The notes under the pieces are model-generated. The model was not told the DNA's origin. It did no database searches and saw only the letters and a list, made by a program, of their open reading frames with translations. From Gari tellinella (Eukaryota; Mollusca; Bivalvia; Cardiida; Psammobiidae), in contig OV277870.1 of the NCBI GenBank assembly GCA_922989275.2, forward strand, positions 60,909,079 to 60,973,078: a stretch of 64,000 nucleotides of DNA. Direction: 5' to 3'. Of this stretch, positions 59,201-64,000 are shown piece by piece (positions within the stretch are counted from its first letter, which is position 1; every line of letters begins with the position of its first letter). A program made the position numbers and the translations under genes.

Positions 59201-62200
59201 CAATACTGAAGCAGACGACAGTAAAGCGACTCCCAGGATGGGGTAAAATTCTCCTGATTAATTTGACACCAAAAGGGTTAAATCAAGACAAGGCACCGCA
59301 TTACACAGCATCTCACCAGGCCCCGTTTTATCAAACATCTTACGACAAATAGTGTCGTAAGTCAAAACTTTAAAATACACATAATCTCTGATTTCTCTAT
59401 CTAATCCTATCTTGTGACATCTTTTTGGAATCGTCTTTTCAAGACGATTCCAAAAGGATGTCACAAGACATGATTCGATGGAGAAATAAATAATAATTGA
59501 GACTTTTATAATCTGACCTACGACAAAATTTGTCGTACGAAGTTTTCTGAAACGGGCCCCTGGATACTATTTTCAAAAGAACTTTGCAAAATCTAAAATT
59601 TCAGAAAAGTAGCAGTCGACAATTGTTACAGACGGAAATATTACTTAGCGTGAAAAATGTCAACCACTTTACTGCCTTACACCGAGTACACTAGTTATAT
59701 GCACAGATTTTGGATCCTAACCAGACACCGCGTAACGCAGGGTATGATTAGGATAAATAATGCTTCACACTCATTTCATGAATATTAAATTTTAGAAATA
59801 AAAGTAGACGATAATCAAAATTGATGACGTCATGACAGTGAAAAATAACGTCATGGCAATGAAGGGGTTAAACAACTACTTACCAATAAAGAATCTTGCC
59901 ACAGCTATAATAATCCAAGTGGTGGCAAAGTATGACACCAGATGAGACAAGAACAAAATCACCATAGATGCAAACATAGGGGCTTTTCTTCCAAACATGT
60001 CGGCTAGTTGACCTGACACGATGCTACCGACACACATTCCCACCATCTGTACCGACATGATGGTCGCTGGTACCCAGGAGTTGTCACACACCAGACCAAA
60101 CTAAATATAAATAGCTGGTACACAGGAACTGTCACACACTAGATCGAACTATATATAAATGACTGGTACCTAACAGGAGTCACACACTATATCAAACTAA
60201 ATATAAATAGCTGATACCCAGGAAATGACATACATGTATACCAGATCAAACTAAATAAAGACAAAGTTAATATAATTGCAGTTTACATTTAAAGGATATG
60301 TCATTTATAATATCGCCTTTTCAAAAAGCCAACATCGAACGTTTGGTGCTAATTGGGGCAATAATATAATGTACGCATGCACGGCTTACACAAGTAAAAC
60401 GAAGAAAAAGTGACATTTAACTATTTTAAGATACTGAAACTACTTTGCATATAAGTATCTTCCTTGGTATGGCATCGTAAACTAGCTGCTATGGAATCAA
60501 TATAATTGACTTACAGTCGGACATTCATAATACATTGACTTGAATAATGCATGACGACGATAAAATGCTTTTAGAGATGGTAAAAAACTATATGAAATTT
60601 TACATATACAAGCGTTTTACATGAGCAATCAAGTTTTAAATTATTTAGAATATAACCTTATATTCGAATAGTTCTGTTTGGACTATGGCTCGTAAACTGT
60701 TTGAATCAAGATCAGACACTAAATATATTTGATAGATAATAGATTAGCATATTATACAAACACGATCACGTATTAACATTTACCTCATAGCCTGTTTCTA
60801 GTTTTGAAAATAGGAAACTACTTAAAGCAGGTTGAAAGTAAAGCAGAATGCGCCTTAAGGCGCATTATGCTTTACTTTCAGCCTGTTTTAAGCTACTATC
60901 TGCTAGAATAAAGCAAATATTTCTAATGGTATATATTCATGACTGTATAAATTGGAACTAATTTCTTCAGCGGAGGAATAAACTGGATGCGCTAAAATGC
61001 GCTCCTATTAGGGAAAGGGTTAAACGTGACCGAACAACGTTTCCTACCGTACCTCTGTAACCAGCGTCCTTGTCCCAGCTTCAAACTCGAACACGGTACA
61101 AGCCTTTCCTGTAGATGTTTTACATTGCTGTGTCCAACCTGCATCAGCTGCATTGCTACTGAAATTACTCATCATTATTGCCGAACCGTTGCCTTCAAAG
61201 ATCGACTCGTTTGATGTTTGCTGGGTTATGGTATCTCCCGCACATTTCCATCTCGGCTTGTAGGCGAAGAATGCATTTCCCATCATGCTCCAGCAGACCA
61301 CTGTCTTCATGGCATGTACAATCAGCACCAACAGAACCTGGAAGGTGCCACACCCTCCCAGCTGGTCGAGTATATCGTCAGGAGTGACATTGTTGTCATT
61401 GTTATCTCCTAGAGTGTCAAATAACACAATCAGCCCTAGCGACGAGTATATTCGTAATCTACAAACAGTGCACCTAAAGTGAGTAAACTTGTCCTTTGCA
61501 AACTGCGTATCCAGTTTCGATTGTACTTCTAATGGACTATACTGCTCTACTTTCAACTTGCTTTACGTTGAGCCAATAGAATCCCTCTAACCAAGGTCTG
61601 TACTGTTTGGAATATAGTAATATCTTGCAAAACATCCTTTTTTAGTAAAACTCTTGAATTGTATGAAAGAGTTTACATTCGAACAACTACAGTCAAACAG
61701 TCAGTGACTTTGACAACGATCGAATACGTGTGTACCACTTTCATTCATTGACCGCATATTTTGGTTTCCAATAACAGTCTGCCTGGTGCCGGTTTTATGA
61801 AACGTCGTCCGACAAATAATGTTGTAAGTCAGATTCTAAAATTCTCAATTATTATTTATTTCTCCATTTATTCCTGTCATGTGACATCTCTTTGGAATCG
61901 TCTTGAAAAGAAGATAAGATTTTGTTTTGACGTTCGACCTTTTTGTCGTACAACTTTTCATAAAACGGACCCTAACTTTGACGTAAAGTTCTGTCTAACA
62001 CTGTATTTGCCATTTGATCGTCTGCTGATATCTTTCGTCTGCTTTTGCTTATACAATTTGAAATTTTACACATTTTCGGACATGAGAAAAATTGATATAA
62101 GTGTCAAACAGTTTGGATCCTGGTCAGCGGTCTCTGATCATGATCCAAACAAATAGCAAATAGTTGTGTTAGGTGTCTTGTCAGTGCAAATATTAAAAGA

Positions 62201-62459
62201 AACATTCAAACTCAGATCACTCGGATTCACTTAACACTTATCCTGCTCCAATATCGGAGTAGGGCAGTGAATGTTTTAGTTTGATTTTATACGGGAAAAC
62301 ATAACCAAAATTGTTATCCTTACCTGTATTTTGATGACAGGGTGTACCATTGATATTCAAATGTTTGTGCACGTCATTATCACTCTGTTCTTTTCCATGG
62401 TTCGAACTTTTTGTTGTAAGTTCCATATCATCACCATTGTTATGGACAGAAATACTCAT
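47120..62459 (-). CDS. SLC22-family organic cation transporter-like protein, paralogue A (10 exons, intact)
   Basis: Predicted plasma-membrane solute carrier of the major facilitator superfamily. Exons join as 62459-62324, 61408-61053, 60100-59884, 57522-57318, 56339-56109, 53519-53385, 52581-52499, 51430-51313, 48636-48564 and 47290-47120, giving 1725 nt (574 codons plus TAA) with no internal stop. Visible SLC22 marks: an N-terminal TPDDILDQLGGCGTFQ segment before TM1 (about residues 54-69); a Cys-rich extracellular loop starting RWKC (98-101); the MFS loop GQLADMFGRK (194-203) after TM2; PESFRW (308-313) in the large cytosolic loop; ELYPTVVR (487-494) before TM11. Length fits the usual ~550 aa. 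All introns are GT-AG except intron 6, which needs GC-AG. Family knowledge says organic ions or carnitine-like substrates; the actual substrate cannot be told from sequence. It is the only one of the three tandem copies without a nonsense codon. Confidence 0.9.
47794..48140 (-). mobile_element. F4 MITE with perfect H1 core
   Basis: TACAGTGTTACCTCCCTACA ... AGAGAGGGAGCTCTGTA; core GATCAGACGCCGCGTAACGC. Confidence 0.85.
48316..48538 (+). mobile_element. F10 element with perfect H1-type core
   Basis: TTAACCTATTTGTGCCCACG ... GGCGCAAATGGGTTAA; core GTAGACTCTGATCAGACGCC and mirror. Confidence 0.83.
48564..48636 (-). CDS. Paralogue A exon 9 (TM11)
   Basis: 73 nt coding NTGFGFVSILARVGAVVAPQ and FVYL. 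Acceptor TTGCAG/AAACAC, donor TTA/GTAAGT (phase 0). An F10 element end lies 25 nt after the donor. Confidence 0.88.
48945..49066 (+). mobile_element. F1 MITE, degenerate
   Basis: AAGTGGCAAAGAGTATGTAG hairpin remnant, GCGCTTATTGGGAAAGAATA and an end ATTCTTTACTG. Confidence 0.5.
49075..49283 (+). mobile_element. F2 MITE, full-length reference-quality copy
   Basis: TTAACCCTTTCACTCCCAAT ... CGGTGAAGGGGTAA; perfect core GGATCCTGATCAGACGCCGC / mirror bounded by GCAAACAG and CTGTTTGAC. Confidence 0.88.
49786..49967. repeat. Long palindrome
   Basis: AACGGTTATTTCATGTGTGT ... GCCCTCGGCCTGTCGGCCTC and mirror (arms ~85 bp with mismatches). Confidence 0.75.
50405..50578 (+). mobile_element. F7 MITE, diverged
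   Basis: TTCGAACTCGCGTTAGTTCG, ATACCCATATTTCAAAGTTA / mirror around ACGTGGCTAAGCCACGT. Confidence 0.7.
50845..51290 (+). mobile_element. F5 MITE interrupted by F8
   Basis: CAGTAAAACCTCTCTGTAAC on the left and AGTGGTCGTAATAGAAAGGT on the right, separated by an F8 element in the region of the missing right core arm. Confidence 0.65.
50968..51216 (+). mobile_element. F8 element nested in F5
   Basis: TCCCCTGAAACGTTCAATGG ... GGGCTCAATGAGTTAA; hairpin CAAACAGTGAAATCCCTGAT / ATCAGGGACTTCACTGTTTG. Confidence 0.75.
51313..51430 (-). CDS. Paralogue A exon 8 (TM10, ELYPTVVR)
   Basis: 118 nt, residues 455-493. Acceptor ATTAG/ACACG, donor GTCAG/GTAGGT. Codes NYCALAAS, WGPAQTITLELYPTVVR; the ELYPT-R block is a hallmark of SLC22 members. 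Confidence 0.9.
51490..51661 (+). mobile_element. F2-like element with H1 core, degenerate flanks
   Basis: GGATCCTGATCAGACGCCGA / TGACGTCTGATCAGGATCCA, then a decayed body and GTGAATGGGTTAA. The hairpin is better preserved than its flanks. Confidence 0.6.
51659..51806 (+). mobile_element. F8 element lacking its hairpin
   Basis: TTCTTCCTCCCTGAAACCTA ... GTGTTCAAGGGGTT. TTTGTTTATATGGGG leads into CAAGGGTACAATTCACGTGT with no hairpin. Confidence 0.65.
52186..52386 (+). mobile_element. F2 MITE with H1 core
   Basis: CACCCTTTCACCTTCAATGA ... GGCGGTGAAGGGGTAA; core CCTGATCAGAACCCGCGTCA. Confidence 0.8.
52499..52581 (-). CDS. Paralogue A exon 7 (TM9)
   Basis: 83 nt coding CGRKLAAGVACLVCMLGG and on to IIQHI. 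Acceptor GGCAG/GTGTGG, donor ATCG/GTTAGT. The RCGRK junction corresponds to the DRxGRR loop of SLC22 proteins. Confidence 0.85.
52942..53147 (+). mobile_element. F8 element with truncated hairpin
   Basis: TTAACCCTTTCCTCCCTGAA ... AGGGTTCAAAGAGTAAA; the hairpin is cut to CTCTGGTCAGTGTCTACACT. Confidence 0.75.
53385..53519 (-). CDS. Paralogue A exon 6 (TM7-TM8), GC donor
   Basis: Residues 382-426 plus two bases, 135 nt like its paralogues. Begins CTIGFVSYGINFGVQNLSGD and includes IYLNMFLF, matching the SLC22 GGDIYLNF block. The frame and length demand the exon end AATAG/GCAGGT, a GC donor. The nearest GT, 4 nt further on, would shift the frame. Confidence 0.8.
53630..53704. repeat. Palindrome
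   Basis: AGTTGGTTGTGTAATCCAGA / mirror, centre CACTCGAGGCTACGCCTCTCG-like. Confidence 0.8.
53705..54569. other. Intron 5 of paralogue A, unassigned part
   Basis: AT-rich; no exon or element ends recognised. Confidence 0.5.
54570..54952 (+). mobile_element. F5 MITE with nested F1
   Basis: TACAGTTAAACCTCTTTATC ... AGGTTTTACTGTA. The F1 at 54692-54933 splits the end motif GGTCGTA/ATATAGAGG at its TA. The core is already lost (GCTTAAAGCTGTCTCC). Confidence 0.78.
54692..54933 (+). mobile_element. F1 MITE nested in F5
   Basis: TACAGTGAAGAAAACATTAT ... GTTTTCTCCACTGTA, TA duplicated. Core shortened to GATCAGACGCCGGAGTCTGA. Confidence 0.88.
55167..55582. mobile_element. Second copy of the 8958-9480 element
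   Basis: TATTTATGCTTTTCGGTGGA ... AAAAGCATAAATA and the stub AGTTTTAAAACAGTTATCCT in place of the long palindrome. Confidence 0.65.
56109..56339 (-). CDS. Paralogue A exon 5 (large cytosolic loop)
   Basis: Residues 305-381 plus two bases. Acceptor AAAG/CTATG, donor CTG/GTGAGT. Contains YVPESFRWYMTQ, equivalent to the SLC22 ESPRWL loop, a charged helix (DQAESLVVRISKWNKH), then FRRLALLKITLPLLII leading into TM7. Confidence 0.92.
56340..56946. other. Intron 4 of paralogue A, unassigned part
   Basis: GTTTTGG/CGTTTT-rich stretch at about 56755-56860; no element ends recognised. Confidence 0.45.
56947..57268 (+). mobile_element. F4 MITE, right core arm deleted
   Basis: TACAGAGTTCCCTCTCTACA ... 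TATGGAGGGGACACTTTA. The left H1 arm CATATCAGACGCCGCC remains; the partner is missing. Confidence 0.78.
57318..57522 (-). CDS. Paralogue A exon 4 (TM4-TM6)
   Basis: Residues 237-304 plus two bases. Acceptor TTTCAG/GCGTTGG, donor TGGTT/GTAAGT (phase 2). Codes GCAFYLAICYTIL, a W-rich turn (FAWWLRDW) and a final TM. A TTAACCCG element end lies 7 nt past the donor. Confidence 0.9.
57881..58132 (+). mobile_element. F3 MITE, full-length
   Basis: TTAACCCTTTACCCCATAGC ... GGGAAAGGGTTAA, TTAA both sides; core GCGCCCTAAGGCGC. Confidence 0.88.
58135..58356 (-). mobile_element. F3 MITE, diverged, reverse
   Basis: ACACCCCTTTACGGC, tail in reverse, decayed H2 (GAAAACTGGCTGACATAAAC) and the end GTGAAAGGTTAA. 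Confidence 0.55.
59029..59245 (+). mobile_element. F2 MITE with H1 core
   Basis: TTTACCCTTTCGGCGCCTAG ... AGGATGGGGTAA; core GATCCAGTTCAGAAGCCGCG / mirror. Confidence 0.72.
59330..59575. mobile_element. Foldback element with GGGGCCCGTTT-type end
   Basis: Palindrome ATCTTTTTGGAATCGTCTTT / mirror, outer TACGACAAAT..GTCGTA and CTGAAACGGGCCCCTGG. Shares blocks with 61780-61975. Confidence 0.65.
59658..59872 (+). mobile_element. F2 MITE, diverged core
   Basis: TTACTGCCTTACACCGAGTA ... GGCAATGAAGGGGTTAA; core GGATCCTAACCAGACACCGC. Ends 12 nt from the exon-3 donor of copy A. Confidence 0.65.
59884..60100 (-). CDS. Paralogue A exon 3 (TM2-TM3, MFS signature)
   Basis: Residues 165-236 plus one base. 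Begins FGLVCDNSWVP and carries the MFS loop GQLADMFGRKAPM between TM2 and TM3. Acceptor TTTAG/TTTGG, donor ATTG/GTAAGT. The first ~32 coding bases and the acceptor are reiterated three more times upstream as a 48-bp tandem repeat. Confidence 0.92.
60069..60262. repeat. 48-bp tandem repeat overlapping exon 3 of paralogue A
   Basis: Units start at 60069, 60117, 60165 and 60213. Each carries, on the minus strand, a TATTTATATTTAG-like acceptor followed by a version of the exon-3 start (TTTGGTCTGGTGTGTGAC). Only the first unit is used at the conserved boundary. Confidence 0.85.
60263..60772. other. Intron 2 of paralogue A, unassigned part
   Basis: AT-rich; no element ends recognised apart from an H1-like scrap (AACTGTTTGAATCAAGATCA) near 60698. 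Confidence 0.4.
60773..61023 (+). mobile_element. F3 MITE near exon-2 donor of paralogue A
   Basis: TTAACATTTACCTCATAGCC ... GGGAAAGGGTTAA; core GCGCCTTAAGGCGC. 29 nt from the donor. Confidence 0.85.
61053..61408 (-). CDS. Paralogue A exon 2 (TM1 and extracellular loop)
   Basis: Residues 46-164. Acceptor TCTAG/GAGAT, donor GAG/GTACGG (phase 0). Contains the conserved TPDDILDQLGGCGTFQ stretch, TM1, then a long extracellular loop with Cys residues, NxS/T sequons (NES, NGS, NFS) and the EAGTRTLVTE end. An F3 element begins 29 nt after the donor. Confidence 0.9.
61780..61975. mobile_element. Foldback-type element, second copy
   Basis: GCCGGTTTTATGAAACGTCG ... ACTTTTCATAAAACGGACCC, interior TGTGACATCTCTTTGGAATC shared with 59330-59575. 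Confidence 0.6.
62324..62459 (-). CDS. Paralogue A exon 1 (start codon, cytosolic N-terminus)
   Basis: Codes residues 1-45 plus the first base of a Gly codon (phase 1), starting MSISVHNNG and ending CHQNT. I chose ATG at 62459 because copies B and C start at the equivalent MSV. The donor reads CAG/GTAAGG. Hydrophilic, with no signal peptide, as expected for the cytosolic N-terminus. Only 3 nt separate the ATG from the end of an F1 element. Confidence 0.8.
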
Positions 62460-62462
62460 GAC

Positions 62463-62695
62463 TACAGTCAAGAAGACGTTATTGATTCGCGTTTAAACGC
62501 AAACGAAACGCAAAATCGTTGCAATAAATAGAAACAATTACAACGTGTTGACAATTTTATTTATCTTAATCTCAGTATTAAACAGCTTGGAGCCTGATCG
62601 GACGTGTCTGATCTGGCTACAGAATATTTGCAATGGAAATTAAAAGTTAAGCGTAAACACGTTTATTGCGAAGGAATAACGTCTTCTCCACTTTA
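62463..62695 (+). mobile_element. F1 MITE 3 nt upstream of paralogue A ATG
   Basis: TACAGTCAAGAAGACGTTAT ... GTCTTCTCCACTTTA; core shortened (GATCGGACGTGTCTGATC). On the minus strand its end reads CTTGACTGTA, then GTC, then the ATG. Confidence 0.82.
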
Positions 62696-62756
62696 ATGAT
62701 TGGTACTTTAAGATGTATTCCTTTCATCTCCTACATGTAATTATTTCGTTTGTTGT

Positions 62757-62960
62757 AACCCTTTCACTGACCTTAAAGCGTTTGTTTTAAAATGATTGCG
62801 TAAACTTTAAAGCGATTTTTAAAACACTTTGTAATAAGATATATGGAAACGAGTGTCAGTTTGGATCCTGATTGCTCGGCGCTGACCCCGGCCTCCTATC
62901 AGTATCAATACACACATTTGCAAAATAGACTAATTGAGTGACCCCTGGCGGTGAAAAGGG
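62757..62960 (+). mobile_element. F2 MITE, degenerate
   Basis: TAACCCTTTCACTGACCTTA ... GGCGGTGAAAAGGGTT; core largely lost. Confidence 0.55.
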
Positions 62961-63046
62961 TTGATGAGGTTTACTATTTATCCGTGTGCGTGCATATTAT
63001 ACATAGCTTTATCTCTTGACGAAATAAGAACTTGTGATCATCAGTT

Positions 63047-63240
63047 TTAACCCTTTCACTGTCAAGGTCGACGAAACTGTCATTTGCAAACAGTTTGGAT
63101 CCTGATCAGAAGCGTCTGATCAGAATCCAAACTGTTTGACACTCATCTGACACTCATATCAATGATTTTTAAGTGAAAACGCATAAAATAAAATAAGTCA
63201 AAGCGGACGAAATTATCAGCAGACGATACTAGTTATGACA
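63047..63240 (+). mobile_element. F2 MITE with shortened core
   Basis: TTAACCCTTTCACTGTCAAG; core GGATCCTGATCAGAAGCGTC; the right end is eroded. Confidence 0.68.
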
Positions 63241-63274
63241 GAGACTTTGCTATATAGACGTATATTTACGTATG

Positions 63275-63526
63275 TGCAGTGGAGAAAACGTTATTCTTTC
63301 CCGTTTAAACGCAAACGAAACGCAAACGCATCTGTACTAAAATGCTGAAAATGACAATTTCTTCACAATTCTGAATGTCGATTTTAACCTGGATGGCAAA
63401 CAGTTTGGAGCCTGATCAGTCGCCGGGTTACCCGGCGTCTGATCTGGCTCCAAACTGTTTGCAGTGGGAATTATAGATTTAGCGTAAATGCGTTTATTGG
63501 GAAATAATAACGTTTTCTCCACTGTA
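63275..63526 (+). mobile_element. F1 MITE adjoining the 66-bp satellite
   Basis: TGCAGTGGAGAAAACGTTAT ... GTTTTCTCCACTGTA; core GATCAGTCGCCGGGTTACCC. Its last bases, ACTGTA, are also the first bases of the tandem array. Confidence 0.87.
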
Positions 63527-64000
63527 TGTTATGGCAGTGCCAGTGTTTAATGACCTACATTGTACATGTTAAAGTTTTCATTTTACACTGTATGTTATGG
63601 CAGTGCCAGTGTTTAATGACCTACATTGTACATGTTAAAGTTTTCATTTTACACTGTATGTTATGGCAGTGCCAGGGTTTAATGACCTACATTGTACATG
63701 TTAAAGTTTTCATTTTACACTGTATGTTATGGCAGTGCCAGGGTTTAATGACCTACATTGTACATGTTAAAGTTTTCATTTTACACTGTATGTTATGGCA
63801 GTGCCAGGGTTTAATGACCTACATTGTACATGTTAAAGTTTTCATTTTACACTGTATGTTATGGCAGTGCCAGGGTTTAATGACCTACATTGTACATGTT
63901 AAAGTTTTCATTTTACACTGTATGTTATGGCAGTGCCAGGGTTTAATGACCTACATTGTACATGTTAAAGTTTTCATTTTACACTGTATGTTATGGCAGT
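63521..64000. repeat. 66-bp tandem satellite, cut by window edge
   Basis: Unit ACTGTATGTTATGGCAGTGC ... GTTTTCATTTTAC, period exactly 66 (63521, 63587, 63653, 63719 and on), seven-plus copies. Units differ by one G/T (CCAGTG vs CCAGGG). Confidence 0.95.

Noticed and set aside
62460..62471. Longer N-terminus for paralogue A beginning at 62471
   Set aside because: The upstream codon is TTG, not ATG, and the extension lies in the F1 end; copies B and C begin at the position equal to 62459.
4408..63526. Many open frames containing an RRRVTRRLI(R/W)LQTV-like peptide on both strands
   Set aside because: These are translations of the H1 palindrome inside F1 elements. They recur in both orientations with no start context or conservation beyond the repeat.
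63521..64000. CRISPR array
   Set aside because: The 66-bp units are continuous with no unique spacers, and the window is eukaryotic.

Overview
This window is eukaryotic: AT-rich, with genes split into short exons by GT-AG introns of hundreds to thousands of bases and very dense in short inverted-repeat transposons. It looks like a mollusc, probably a bivalve. That placement is inference from the repeat style (a degenerate TTTGACCTACTGACCTAC tandem ending in a GAGCAC/GTGCTC hairpin, CAGTGGAGAA-type MITEs, a tRNA-headed SINE); no species marker is present.

The only protein-coding content I can support is a tandem array of three paralogous SLC22-family (organic cation transporter-like, MFS fold) genes, all on the minus strand. 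Each has the same 10-coding-exon plan with identical intron phases. Copy A (62459 down to 47120, 10 exons, 574 codons plus stop) is open throughout. Copy B (33106 down to 15680, 10 exons, 582 codons plus stop) is complete, but a conserved Trp codon in exon 3 is TGA. Copy C (8180 down to 445, exons 1-6, running off the left edge) has an in-frame TAG in exon 4. Every other exon of B and C is open and has usable splice sites, so the lesions look recent (pseudogenes, null alleles or sequence errors). Two introns appear to use GC-AG ends (A intron 6, B intron 7).

Introns and intergenic DNA (8181-15679, 33107-47119, 62460-64000) are packed with non-autonomous elements that I sort into families F1-F11 by their termini. 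F1 TACAGTGGAGAA, F4 TACAGTGCTCCC, F5 TACAGTAAAACC and F7 TACAGTCGAACT have TA ends. F2, F3, F8, F9 and F10 have TTAACCC-like ends. F6 is CAGGGCTGCCAT and F11 is TGAGCCGTGCCA. There is also a 1.45 kb foldback element with mariner-like ends, a 3 kb complex of inverted and direct repeats (33.9-37.9 kb), and a 66-bp satellite at the right edge.

The most unusual signal is modularity. One palindromic core (H1, CAAACAG ... GATCAGACGCCG and its mirror) lies at the centre of at least six families whose termini are unrelated. A second core (H2, TAAAGCAGG..GAAAGTAAA and its mirror) lies in three others. Several copies have lost just the core. The elements also interact with the genes: F1 copies lie immediately upstream of all three start codons, an F2 end supplies the stop codon of copy A, and many elements end within 5-30 nt downstream of splice donors.
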